Shown here: piece after piece, positions 19,735 to 27,304 of the stretch
Numbering within the stretch: position 1 is the stretch's first letter
How the letters are laid out: each line of letters begins with the position of its first letter
Source of the DNA: an uncultured Woeseiaceae bacterium
GTDB lineage: Bacteria > Pseudomonadota > Gammaproteobacteria > Steroidobacterales > Woeseiaceae
Length of the DNA stretch: 64,000 bases
Assembly: GCA_947258565.1 (NCBI GenBank)
Contig: CAMYJB010000010.1
Coordinates: forward strand, 58,173-122,172
Direction: 5' to 3'
Position numbers and translations under genes: made by a program
The notes under the pieces: generated by a model
The model's input: only the letters and a program-made list of their open reading frames with translations
What the model was told of the DNA's origin: nothing
The model's database searches: none

Positions 19735-20622
19735 TCACTTGCCCTTGCGACGTGCGATCGGCGATCGCCTGCAGGTGCTGGTCAGGTGCTGCTGCAGGGT
19801 CTGGACATCTTCGTCCATCAGGTAATCCGCTTCATCCCGCCAGCCGCGCAGCATCGGCAATGTCCGTTCATTGACAACGAGGTGGCCTTCGTTCGACTGG
19901 CTTTCGGCGTGCCAGCCCGGCACGGCAATGACGGAGCGAACCCTGACGGAATTCCTCAGCAAGTCGCGGAACTCGTGTTCCAGTTTCGTAGTCTTGGCCG
20001 CTATGTCCGAAATCGGGACGCTGATGCCATCAGGCTGGAAGCGGAGTTCGTGATCGGAAAGGCCGACGCTCTCCTTGCGCATCGCCCGCTGAGCGATGAC
20101 ATTTACCGCGTAAACGCCGCTCTGACCGACGATAACGTGGTCGACGACGCCCGCGGCAGTCACGACATCGTGAAACACGCGGCCGTGTCCCGTTGCGATG
20201 CGCTGCAGGGAATGGCCAACCGCGATGTTCGCGTCGCGCAGGAACCGCACCTGACGCCACTCGCGGATCGTTTGGACGAGTCGGTAAAGGGCGAACCCGG
20301 CGGCTGCGATGAGGGTTGCGAGCAGCAGGTAGAGCTGCCAGGCGGGGTAGCCCGCGAAGAGCTGGTGTGCTTCGAACGTATAGGCCACCGCGAAGATGAA
20401 GACGAACATCAGGCCGGCGCCCAGGTAGGTCGACTGCTTGCGCGACAGCATCTCCAATTCGTCGCGGAATCGCTGCGCGGCCTCGCGCATGATGGCGTCC
20501 GGAAAATTCGGGTGCGCCCGCATCGTGCGCGCAACCAGCTGCCAGGACTTGGCGGCCAGCAGAAACACGAAGGTGCAGGCAATTGCTACCGTCGCCGAGC
20601 CGCTGATTGCCTCTAGGTTCAT
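19735..20622 (-). CDS. NERD-domain (nuclease-related) membrane protein
   Basis: A 295-residue protein with three hydrophobic segments (about 8-27, 66-84, 92-113) and a C-terminal soluble domain (about 125-285). The latter resembles NERD: a conserved Asp in VVDHVIVGQSGVYAVNVIA, then basic and aromatic patches. NERD domains are distantly related to restriction-type nucleases and occur in envelope or single-protein contexts; the function here is unknown. The gene is convergent with the previous one (6-nt gap) and divergent from the lipoprotein gene at 20837. Confidence 0.7.
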   Translation of the reverse strand: MNLEAISGSATVAIACTFVFLLAAKSWQLVARTMRAHPNFPDAIMREAAQRFRDELEMLSRKQSTYLGAGLMFVFIFAVAYTFEAHQLFAGYPAWQLYLLLATLIAAAGFALYRLVQTIREWRQVRFLRDANIAVGHSLQRIATGHGRVFHDVVTAAGVVDHVIVGQSGVYAVNVIAQRAMRKESVGLSDHELRFQPDGISVPISDIAAKTTKLEHEFRDLLRNSVRVRSVIAVPGWHAESQSNEGHLVVNERTLPMLRGWRDEADYLMDEDVQTLQQHLTSTCRRSPIARRKGK

Positions 20623-20677
20623 GCCGCGCGCCTTTTAGACCGAGGTGTAAAGAATATCCGGCAGCGCGGCGGCGCTC

Positions 20678-20693
20678 TGTGACGGGCATCACG
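20678..20693. promoter_or_regulatory. CRP-like palindrome 1
   Basis: TGTGA-CGGGCA-TCACG (20678-20693) matches the CRP consensus TGTGA-N6-TCACA at 9 of 10 half-site positions. It lies in the 214-bp divergent region between the NERD gene and the DUF2799 lipoprotein gene, 56 bp upstream of the NERD start. Confidence 0.5.
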
Positions 20694-20758
20694 TAGAGCG
20701 CGAACAAGCGTCGACAAACCCGCATTTTTCAGCTCCGGTTCAGCGATATACGGGTATT

Positions 20759-20774
20759 TGTGAATGTCATCACG
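20759..20774. promoter_or_regulatory. CRP-like palindrome 2
   Basis: TGTGA-ATGTCA-TCACG (20759-20774) matches the CRP consensus at 9 of 10 half-site positions, with the same final G as the first site. Its centre is 81 bp from the first and about 70 bp before ATG 20837, a distance compatible with class I or II activation of the lipoprotein gene. Confidence 0.55.
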
Positions 20775-20836
20775 GCAGAAAGCGTGACCTGGCTGTTAGC
20801 GTCAGGCCGATCGGTTCACAGAAGGCGGGGTACGTC

Positions 20837-21469
20837 ATGTACAGGATTTTGGTCAATACGGGATTGTTGCTGGCGATCGCGGTCCTCAGCGGATGCGCGT
20901 CGATGAGCAGCGAGGAATGCGTCAACAGCGACTGGGCGGCTATCGGCTACGAAGATGGGTCCAGGGGCTATACGTCCGACAAGTTCGGCAGCCGCCGCAA
21001 GGCCTGTGCCAAGCATGGCGTCACGGCCGATTTCAAGGCCTACCAGGAAGGTCGGGACGAGGGACTCGTTGAGTTCTGCCAGCCGAGCCGCGGATACAAT
21101 CTCGGCGCCAGCGGTGGCACCTACTACGGCGTTTGTGATGTCGCGATGGAAGAAGAGTTCCTCGACGCCTACCGCGTCGGTTCGCAGCTGCATACCCTGC
21201 GCTCCAACGTCAACAACGCGAACTCGCGAATCTATTCCAAGGAAGCGGAACTCAAGCGCACCAAGGAAAAGATCCGCGCGAAAGAAGCCGAGCTGATCAG
21301 CGAGGACATCACCACGCAGGATCGCGTGCTGCTGCTCGCCGATCTCAAGGAGCTGTCCGAGCGGACGGGTGAGCTGGAGGCGGAAATCGAGAGGCTGGTC
21401 GCCGACAAGGCCCGTTACGAGTACGAACTGCGGGACTACGAACAGACCGTTGCGGCGTACGGTTACTGA
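20837..21469 (+). CDS. DUF2799 family lipoprotein
   Basis: The 210-residue product has a lipoprotein signal with lipobox LSGC (Cys about 20). The DUF2799-like domain follows (about 24-110: WAAIGYEDGSRGY, RRKACAKHGVTADFKAYQEGRDEGL, FCQPSRGYNLGASGG). A coiled coil makes up the rest (about 125-200, heptads with RTKEKIRAKEAELI and ELEAEIERLVADKARYEYEL). It is predicted to be anchored in the outer or inner membrane facing the periplasm. Function unknown. Upstream DNA holds two CRP-like sites, suggesting carbon-linked control. Confidence 0.8.
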   Translation: MYRILVNTGLLLAIAVLSGCASMSSEECVNSDWAAIGYEDGSRGYTSDKFGSRRKACAKHGVTADFKAYQEGRDEGLVEFCQPSRGYNLGASGGTYYGVCDVAMEEEFLDAYRVGSQLHTLRSNVNNANSRIYSKEAELKRTKEKIRAKEAELISEDITTQDRVLLLADLKELSERTGELEAEIERLVADKARYEYELRDYEQTVAAYGY

Positions 21470-21487
21470 TCCGGCGCCGGCGTCTGC

Positions 21488-21892
21488 CTAGTACTCGTCC
21501 GACTCGTCGCGGCGATCCTGGCCCTCGCGCCGTTCGCTGGCAAACGTCCCGGTTGCTGCAGCCAGCCCCCCTGATGTGAACGGGCTGCGGCGATCCTTGC
21601 CCGTTCGCCGGTCTTTATGGTGGATGAAGTGGCAGTCGCATTCGTCGGCATTGCAGCCCGGGAGCGGCATGGTCGGCGCTTCTGACGCGAGGAAACGCTG
21701 CCCTGCAATGTCGTTGGCCGCCGAGCACGCGTAGGCGCCGGGCTTGATCGAGACGGCGTGGTACTTTGAACTGTCTTTTGGGCCGCGCGAGATGCGCCGG
21801 TCCTGACGCTCTTCTGGCTTGTCGAGTCCCTGGCGGTAGAAGTACCAGGCAATCAGCAGCCCGACCACCAGCAGCAACAGCACCGTCCTCAT
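21488..21892 (-). CDS. Hypothetical membrane-anchored Cys/His/DRR-motif protein
   Basis: Not recognised. The 134-residue product has one N-terminal membrane helix (about 3-18, LLLLVVGLLIAWYFY). A soluble region follows with CSAAN near the middle and the striking C-x4-C-x-C set PGCNADECDCHFIHHKDRRTG (four-Cys/two-His potential metal ligands in total). Repeated arginine clusters occur: ERQDRRIS, KDRRTGKDRRS and EGQDRRDES. The pattern could bind a metal or a nucleotide ligand, but I assign no function. It lies convergent to the DUF2799 lipoprotein gene. Confidence 0.6.
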   Translation of the reverse strand: MRTVLLLLVVGLLIAWYFYRQGLDKPEERQDRRISRGPKDSSKYHAVSIKPGAYACSAANDIAGQRFLASEAPTMPLPGCNADECDCHFIHHKDRRTGKDRRSPFTSGGLAAATGTFASERREGQDRRDESDEY

Positions 21893-21974
21893 ACCAGCCT
21901 CCCCAGGCTAACCCGATATGGGACTAGTTTACTTCAAATAGCGGCCCCGGTAAGGCGAATTGCCGGGTTACGCG

Positions 21975-22490
21975 CTAATCGGCGTCGGCCGCAGGGTCTG
22001 CGGCCTGCGGGGCGCTCCGAGCCTCCAGATCGCGCAGCGGCTGAAAAACAGGCATGGACCCAAACTCGGGAAATGCGTCATAGATTTGCAGGAAGGACGC
22101 ATGCAGGCCGGGAAAGCGGTCGAGCGTTTGCGCCAGGTCCTGCTGGTACATGTCGAGACGCTGCGCATCGATCAGGCCATTGTCGTGCGCGATCTGTGCC
22201 GAGTAATAGAGGTTCGCGAATTGCCATGCGAGACCTTGCAGCTGCGACTGCTCGGTTGCGGTTACGAGGTGGCTGCCCGGCGAGTTCATCTTCGGAAAGA
22301 GCCGTGCAAAATCCGGCGTGGTGGCCCGGCTCATGTTCATCTGATTGAAGCTGTCGGCGAGCTGCAGCTCGATCTGCGCCGCGGCGATTCGATTCGACTG
22401 CCGAACCTCCCAGGCAACGAGCAGGAGCGCGGCGACGATGCTGATCACCCCGATGATCTCGACGGTTTCGCGCAGGTGACTGTTCTTCAT
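21975..22490 (-). CDS. Hypothetical protein with single N-terminal membrane helix
   Basis: Not recognised. The 171-residue product has one membrane helix (about 10-27, EIIGVISIVAALLLVAWEV). A helical periplasmic or cytosolic domain follows, with conserved-looking motifs SNRIAAAQIELQLADSFNQM and LQGLAWQFANLYYSAQIAHDNGLID, and an Ala/Pro/Asp-rich tail. ATG 22490 is preferred because GAGG lies about 6 nt upstream; the longer frame to 22586 would run into the nnrU-like gene. It is 7 nt downstream of that gene and so probably in one operon. Confidence 0.7.
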   Translation of the reverse strand: MKNSHLRETVEIIGVISIVAALLLVAWEVRQSNRIAAAQIELQLADSFNQMNMSRATTPDFARLFPKMNSPGSHLVTATEQSQLQGLAWQFANLYYSAQIAHDNGLIDAQRLDMYQQDLAQTLDRFPGLHASFLQIYDAFPEFGSMPVFQPLRDLEARSAPQAADPAADAD

Positions 22491-22497
22491 CGTTGCC

Positions 22498-23067
22498 TCA
22501 GCCCGACCAGTACGGCAGGACGCCGAACAGGGCCTTGTGGAGATAGAAGAAGATCGCAAAGGCGACACCGGCGATGACCGCAACAATCACATCGGCGGAA
22601 AACGCCACGACCGCCGGTTTCTGCCACTCGCCATCGCGCTTGTTACACAAGATGATCTCCACCACCGCCCAGATACCGAGCCCGCCGAACAGGACGACCG
22701 ACCGCGAGTCGCCGTTCACAAGGAGATGCGCAACGGACCATAGAATCACGGCCATCATCAGCGGGTGTCGAACAAAGCGCCGGTAGTTCGTGCGGGCTTT
22801 CGACGTGACGAAAAGGACGAACGCGAAGAAGATGACAGCGGAGGTTATCGGCCCGCCACCGAAGGGCGGTGCATAGATAGCGGCTGGCGTGGCCGCTTTC
22901 CAGCCGAAGACGATCACCACCAGGGAGACGAGGATTACCACAGAAAACAGGGCCCTGTAGGCGTTGTCGCCGAGCTTCCCGGCCAGGTTGTCGCGAGTGC
23001 CGGGCGCGGCCGCCGGCAACAGGTGCACGAGCGTAAACAGAAGCAATCCCGCAATCAGTAAAGCCAT
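22498..23067 (-). CDS. NnrU-like membrane protein
   Basis: A 189-residue integral membrane protein with about five to six helices. MALLIAGLLLFTLVHLLPA at the N terminus, the RRFVRHPLMMAVILWSVAHLL segment, and a Gly-rich GLGIWAVVEIILCNKRDGEW look like the NnrU family. NnrU is linked to nitrogen-oxide metabolism in denitrifiers; in other genomes the same fold is an isoprenylcysteine methyltransferase-like membrane protein. No denitrification genes are visible here, so the role is open. AGGAG is 8 nt from ATG 23067. Confidence 0.8.
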   Translation of the reverse strand: MALLIAGLLLFTLVHLLPAAAPGTRDNLAGKLGDNAYRALFSVVILVSLVVIVFGWKAATPAAIYAPPFGGGPITSAVIFFAFVLFVTSKARTNYRRFVRHPLMMAVILWSVAHLLVNGDSRSVVLFGGLGIWAVVEIILCNKRDGEWQKPAVVAFSADVIVAVIAGVAFAIFFYLHKALFGVLPYWSG

Positions 23068-23175
23068 CGACGCCACTCCTGGCTGTTGGTCGCAGGAATT
23101 ATACCGGTTTCGCAGCGTTCGGGCGGATTGCCTCACTCGTGTAATAATTCGCCATCGTCCGAACGAGGGCAGGGT

Positions 23176-23691
23176 ATGAAGACCAACGGCAAATTGATGG
23201 ACATGTTGACGGGCTACGCAGCCTCGCATCAGCATCCGGTGAATATCTTCGTACACATGATCGGCATTCCCACAATCATGCTCGGCGTGCTTATACCGTT
23301 GAGCTGGGTATCGGTTGATATCGACGGGTTCCCATTGAGCCTCGCCCACCTGGTGGTGCTCGGCTTCTTCATCTTCTACCTGACCCTCGACGCGTTGTTC
23401 GCCATTGTCTTCCTGGTATTTGCCATGGGCCTTACCTTGCTGGCTTCGTGGATCGCAGCACTGCCCATGGCTACTTCAGGCGTCATCGCGGCCGTCCTTT
23501 TCTTCGGCGGTTATGCAGCTCAATTCATCGGCCACGCGATCGAGAAGTCGATGCCGGTGCTCGTGAAGCATCCCGTACAGGCCAATCTCGCGGCCCCGTT
23601 CTTCACCGTCGTCGAGATGTTCAAGCTTTTGGGCTTGAGGGACGAGCTGTTCAACGAGGTGCAGCGGCAAATCGCGCTTCGCCGCCAGTGA
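23176..23691 (+). CDS. Mpo1-like / DUF962 membrane protein
   Basis: A 171-residue protein with four membrane helices. The conserved histidine pattern is ASHQHPVNIFVHMIGIP at the start and AAQFIGHAIEKSMPVLV later, like the DUF962/Mpo1 family. Yeast Mpo1 is an Fe(II)-dependent dioxygenase that alpha-oxidises 2-hydroxy fatty acids. Whether the bacterial version does the same is inference; the histidines that would hold iron are present. ATG 23176 has purine-rich GAGGGCAGGG directly upstream. It diverges from the NnrU-like gene with a 108-bp intergenic region. Confidence 0.8.
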   Translation: MKTNGKLMDMLTGYAASHQHPVNIFVHMIGIPTIMLGVLIPLSWVSVDIDGFPLSLAHLVVLGFFIFYLTLDALFAIVFLVFAMGLTLLASWIAALPMATSGVIAAVLFFGGYAAQFIGHAIEKSMPVLVKHPVQANLAAPFFTVVEMFKLLGLRDELFNEVQRQIALRRQ

Positions 23692-23856
23692 GGCGTCTAT
23701 GCCGTATCGGCTTGCCGTTCGAGCACGACGACGGAACGGTTGCGCCGTATTCGCATCTAACGACCAAGGGCGTGTTCGTTACGATCGGGCGGGCGGTTAC
23801 GGCATGGTGTGACCCAGTCCGGCGCGGCTGACAGAATCACCGGGTAGGCTTGTGAC

Positions 23857-25104
23857 ATGAGAAAATTAGCCTTACTGACCGGGCTCATGGGCCTTGCATC
23901 GATAGTGGCCGCCTGCGGCGGCGGCAGCAGCGGTGGCCTCACGACCGGGCCGACAACACCGCCGCCGCCCCCGCCACCCGGGCTCGGTACCGGGCCCGAG
24001 GTTTGCACCGACGGCGACGCGGGCGGCTTTGCGTGCTCTGGCGTAGATCTTCGGGCGCGGTTGCCGATCGCCGCTATGGACGGCAGCGGTGGTAATGACA
24101 TCTGGGGCTGGTTCGACGCCCAGTCCGGGCGCGAATATGCCTTGATGGGCCTGCAGAACGGCACGGCATTTGTCGACATGACGGACCCGGAGGACCCTGT
24201 CTTCCTCGGGCGCCTGCCGACGCAAACCGTGGCGTCCATCTGGAGGGACATCAAGGTCTACGAGGATCATGCCTACATCGTGGCCGATGCGGCCGGCGCG
24301 CACGGCATGCAGGTTTTCGACCTGACGCGGCTCAGAGGGGTCACCGGTCCGCAGGACTGGCAGCCGGATACGGTGTATGGCGATTTCCAGAATGCCCACA
24401 ACCTCGCTATCAACGAGGCAAGCGGGTTTGCCTACGCAGTGGGCACCGATACCTGTAGCGGCGGATTGCACATGATCGATCTTACGGACCCGATCAATCC
24501 GATGTTCGCTGGATGTCACGTCGTCACGCCGGATACGCACGACGCGCAATGTGTAAACTACCAGGGACCGGATGCGAATTTTGCGGACCGCGAAATCTGC
24601 TTCAATTCGAACGCGAATCACGTCGGAATTGCCGACGTCGGGGACAAGCCGGCGCCGTTCACGGTTTCTGCGACGGGCTACCCGCAGCTCGGTTTCGTCC
24701 ACCAGGCGTGGCTGACCGAGGATCATCGTTACCTGTTCGTTGGCGACGAACTCGATGAGGCCAACTTCGGCGTGCCGACGCGAACCCACGTGTTCGATGT
24801 CTCGGACCTCGCGAGTCCGCAATACCTGTACGCCTACGAGGCGGCGACGTCGTCAATTGACCACAACCTGTTTGTGTTGGGCAATCGTGTGTACCAGGCC
24901 AACTACAGTTCCGGCCTCCGGGTACTGGAATTCGGCGACCTGGCCAACCAGGAGATCTCGGAAATTGCTTTTTTCGATACCGTGCCGGCAAGCGGGGCAG
25001 GAGCATTCGATGGCGCCTGGAGCGTGTATCCTTACCTGCCTTCCGGAACAGTGATTGTCAGCGACGGTATCAATGGTCTCTTTATTCTCACGCTACAGCC
25101 CTAA
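23857..25104 (+). CDS. Choice-of-anchor B / LVIVD-repeat lipoprotein
   Basis: The 415-residue product has a lipoprotein signal (lipobox VAAC about residue 20) and a Gly/Ser then poly-Pro spacer (PPPPPPP). Beta-propeller-like LVIVD repeats follow: GTAFVDMTDPEDPVFLGRLP, GLHMIDLTDPINPMFAGCHV, THVFDVSDLASPQYLYAYE and SGLRVLEFGDLAN. Such proteins are surface or periplasmic; binding partners are unknown. No Shine-Dalgarno precedes ATG 23857. A TAGGCT at 23845-23850 ends 6 nt before it, so a leaderless message is possible. The last 32 nt overlap the amidohydrolase gene. Confidence 0.85.
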   Translation: MRKLALLTGLMGLASIVAACGGGSSGGLTTGPTTPPPPPPPGLGTGPEVCTDGDAGGFACSGVDLRARLPIAAMDGSGGNDIWGWFDAQSGREYALMGLQNGTAFVDMTDPEDPVFLGRLPTQTVASIWRDIKVYEDHAYIVADAAGAHGMQVFDLTRLRGVTGPQDWQPDTVYGDFQNAHNLAINEASGFAYAVGTDTCSGGLHMIDLTDPINPMFAGCHVVTPDTHDAQCVNYQGPDANFADREICFNSNANHVGIADVGDKPAPFTVSATGYPQLGFVHQAWLTEDHRYLFVGDELDEANFGVPTRTHVFDVSDLASPQYLYAYEAATSSIDHNLFVLGNRVYQANYSSGLRVLEFGDLANQEISEIAFFDTVPASGAGAFDGAWSVYPYLPSGTVIVSDGINGLFILTLQP

Positions 25105-26761
25105 GCTTCTGCTCGTCTCTCTGCTGGCGTGTGCTGCGGCCTGCTCATCGCCGCAGGCACCACCCGCGTCGCTCGTCGTAACCGGGGCGCGGGTCTGGAC
25201 CGGCGATCCGGAGTTACCGTGGGCGCAGGCGGTAGCCGTCAGCGACGACGAAATCGTTGCGGTAGGATCGGTGGCCGAGATTGCGCCGCTAATCGGCGAT
25301 GACACCGAGGTCATCGCGGCACAGGGTAGCCTGCTGGTCCCGGGATTCATCGACACCCACGTGCACTTCCTGGCGGGCGGCGCGGCGATTGCATCGGTAC
25401 AGTTGAGGGATGCGCAGACGCCCGAGGAGTTCACGCAACGCATCGAGGCGTTTGCGACGTCCGCCGAACCCGGCGAGTGGATCATCGGCGGGGCCTGGGA
25501 CCACACGAACTGGGGTGGCGAACTGCCGCGCCGCGACTGGATCGATGCCGTCACGCCGGATAATCCGCTCTGGGTTTCGCGGCTGGATGGCCATATGGCG
25601 CTGGCCAATTCCTTTGCGCTGCAGCAGGCGGGCGTCGATGCCGATACGCCGGACGTCGCCGGAGGCGAAATCATTCGGGACCGGGACGGAAGGCCGACCG
25701 GCATCCTGAAGGACAACGCCATGTTGCTCGTGCAGAAGGCGATGCCCGAGCCGACGGAAAGGCAGCTCGACAGCTATCTCGACGCTGCCATGAAGTATGT
25801 GGCGCAGCATGGTGTGACGACCGTGCACGACATGTTTGATAACGTCGTCGACGGTTGGGTCGGCCTCGAGACCTATCGCCGGGCGGAAGCACGCGGCGAC
25901 CTGATCACCCGTATCTATGCTGTCACGCCGCTCGGCGAGTGGCAGAGGCTCGCGGACGATATTGACCGAAACGGCCGCGGCGACGAGTGGCTGAAAACCG
26001 GTGGCGTCAAAGGCTTCATGGATGGCTCGCTCGGGTCGCACACGGCGGCCATGCTGGAGCCGTTTACCGATACGCCGGGTAGCAGTGGCTTTCTGCTCGA
26101 CTCGCTCGACAACCTGCGCGAAATGATGATCGGGGCCGACGCAGCAGGATTGCAATTGAACATCCACGCGATCGGCGACAAGGCGATCCGGGACCTGCTG
26201 GACATCTACCTCGACGTTGTCGAGGAAAACGGCGAGCGCGACCGGCGCTTGCGCATGGAACACGCGCAGCATATCCACCCTGAGGATATCCCGCGATTTG
26301 CCGTGCAGGGCGTGATCGCGAGCATGCAGCCGTACCACGCTATCGACGATGGCCGCTGGGCCGAGGCCGTGATTGGCGCAGAGCGGGCCAGGACGACCTA
26401 CGCATTCAAATCCCTCATCGACAGCGATGCGCACGTGGCACTCGGCAGCGACTGGTACGTCGCGCCCGCGGAGCCAATTGCGGGGATCTATGCCGCGGTG
26501 ACGCGGCGCACGCTCGACGGAAAGAACCCGGACGGCTGGGTGCCCGAGCAGAAGATAACCGTGGAACAGGCGCTCAGGGGCTATACGTCCGAAGGCGCGT
26601 ACGCGTCGTTCGAGGAAGACCGTAAAGGCACAATCAAGCCAGGGATGCTGGCCGACATGGTTCTGATCGATCGTGACCTGACGGCAATACCGCCGGATAC
26701 CATCCGCGACGCAAAGGTGCTGAAGACAATCGTCGGCGGCCGGGTGGTCTACGCGCGCTAG
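25073..26761 (+). CDS. Amidohydrolase family lipoprotein (YtcJ-like)
   Basis: The 562-residue product starts at ATG 25073 inside the preceding gene. It has a lipoprotein signal (LLLVSLLACAAACSS) and an amidohydrolase metal-dependent TIM barrel: LVPGFIDTHVHFLAGGA (first HxH), GVTTVHDMFD, the NIHAIGDKAIRDLLD and RMEHAQHIHPEDIPRF segments with metal or catalytic His, and VALGSDWYVAPAEP with the late Asp. The 32-nt overlap and matching lipid anchors suggest the two proteins are made and act together. Substrate unknown; YtcJ relatives act on N-substituted amides. Confidence 0.85.
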   Translation: MVSLFSRYSPKLLLVSLLACAAACSSPQAPPASLVVTGARVWTGDPELPWAQAVAVSDDEIVAVGSVAEIAPLIGDDTEVIAAQGSLLVPGFIDTHVHFLAGGAAIASVQLRDAQTPEEFTQRIEAFATSAEPGEWIIGGAWDHTNWGGELPRRDWIDAVTPDNPLWVSRLDGHMALANSFALQQAGVDADTPDVAGGEIIRDRDGRPTGILKDNAMLLVQKAMPEPTERQLDSYLDAAMKYVAQHGVTTVHDMFDNVVDGWVGLETYRRAEARGDLITRIYAVTPLGEWQRLADDIDRNGRGDEWLKTGGVKGFMDGSLGSHTAAMLEPFTDTPGSSGFLLDSLDNLREMMIGADAAGLQLNIHAIGDKAIRDLLDIYLDVVEENGERDRRLRMEHAQHIHPEDIPRFAVQGVIASMQPYHAIDDGRWAEAVIGAERARTTYAFKSLIDSDAHVALGSDWYVAPAEPIAGIYAAVTRRTLDGKNPDGWVPEQKITVEQALRGYTSEGAYASFEEDRKGTIKPGMLADMVLIDRDLTAIPPDTIRDAKVLKTIVGGRVVYAR

Positions 26762-26881
26762 GCGCGAACGCGGCTCGGCATTGGCCGCATGCCGCGAAAA
26801 GACCAGACCTTGAGGGAGTTTGAAAATACGGGCAAGCGCCCGTTCCTTATGCTGGCGGCAGTATTCACTGGGAGATCACCA

Positions 26882-27094
26882 ATGAAGCTGGCGCTGAGAG
26901 GATTCGGGCTCGCAGTCCTTGGCGGCTGGTTGTTGTATCTGGGCTTCGCGGAGCAGTACCGGTTTGGCGTGGCGATCGTGGCAGGCAGCGTCTTGATCTA
27001 CGCGGGCGCCGTAATCGTGTACGGTGAGCTGCGGCGCCTGTATTACCGGCATCAGAAAGAGCGGCAGTGCCGCTCGTGTTCGTCAAACGAATAG
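26882..27094 (+). CDS. Small membrane protein, unknown
   Basis: Not recognised. The 70-residue product has two predicted membrane helices (about 3-22 and 27-47) and a basic, Cys-containing C terminus (RRLYYRHQKERQCRSCSSNE). The ATG at 26882 has GGGAG about 8 nt upstream; the longer in-frame start at 26789 would put a hydrophilic non-conserved stretch ahead of the helices. The stop runs into the hairpin terminator at 27094. Confidence 0.55.
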   Translation: MKLALRGFGLAVLGGWLLYLGFAEQYRFGVAIVAGSVLIYAGAVIVYGELRRLYYRHQKERQCRSCSSNE

Positions 27095-27119
27095 GCCCTC
27101 GAAGAGGGCCAGTATTTTT
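27094..27119 (+). terminator. Rho-independent terminator
   Basis: GGCCCTC (27094-27100), loop GAA, GAGGGCC (27104-27110), then AGTATTTTT. A perfect 7-bp GC-rich stem with a T-run on the plus strand ends the transcript of the small membrane protein gene. On the minus strand the stem follows the tRNA-Leu CCA end but lacks a good T-run there. Confidence 0.8.
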
Positions 27120-27205
27120 GGTGCCCAGGAGAGGACTTGAACCTCCACGGGGTTACCCCCACTAGCACCTGAAGCTAGCGCGTCTACCAATTCCGCCACC
27201 TGGGC
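27119..27205 (-). tRNA. tRNA-Leu (CAG)
   Basis: Read on the minus strand, an 87-nt class II tRNA begins GCCCAGGTGGCGGAATTGG and ends CCTGGGCACCA, with CCA encoded. The acceptor stem GCCCAGG/CCTGGGC is perfect. The anticodon loop reads CTTCAGGT, giving anticodon CAG for Leu CUG codons. The variable arm AGTGGGGGTAACCCCGT has the long stem expected for leucine tRNA. The T loop GTTCAAGTC is canonical. The E. coli CAG leucine tRNA has the same D-arm and anticodon-arm features. Confidence 0.97.
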
Positions 27206-27247
27206 CATGCATTACCGCGTACAATTGCGCGGTGGGCAGGGTGGCGC

Positions 27248-27277
27248 ACTGTACTCAAAGCAGTCACAGCCTGTCAA
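27248..27277 (-). promoter_or_regulatory. Promoter for tRNA-Leu
   Basis: On the minus strand, TTGACA (plus-strand 27272-27277) is followed by an 18-nt spacer and TACAGT (27248-27253). Transcription would begin around 27241, about 36 nt ahead of the tRNA 5' end at 27205. The -35 is a perfect consensus and immediately adjoins the alternative TTG start of rnr at 27278, so the two transcription units overlap head to head. Confidence 0.7.
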
Positions 27278-27304
27278 TTGAAAACCAGCCCGGAGTCCGA
27301 GCAT

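Noticed and set aside
26766..26795. GC-rich inverted repeat CGCGGC / GCCGCG after the amidohydrolase gene
   Set aside because: The loop is long and the following bases are GC/purine-rich rather than a T-run; not called a terminator.
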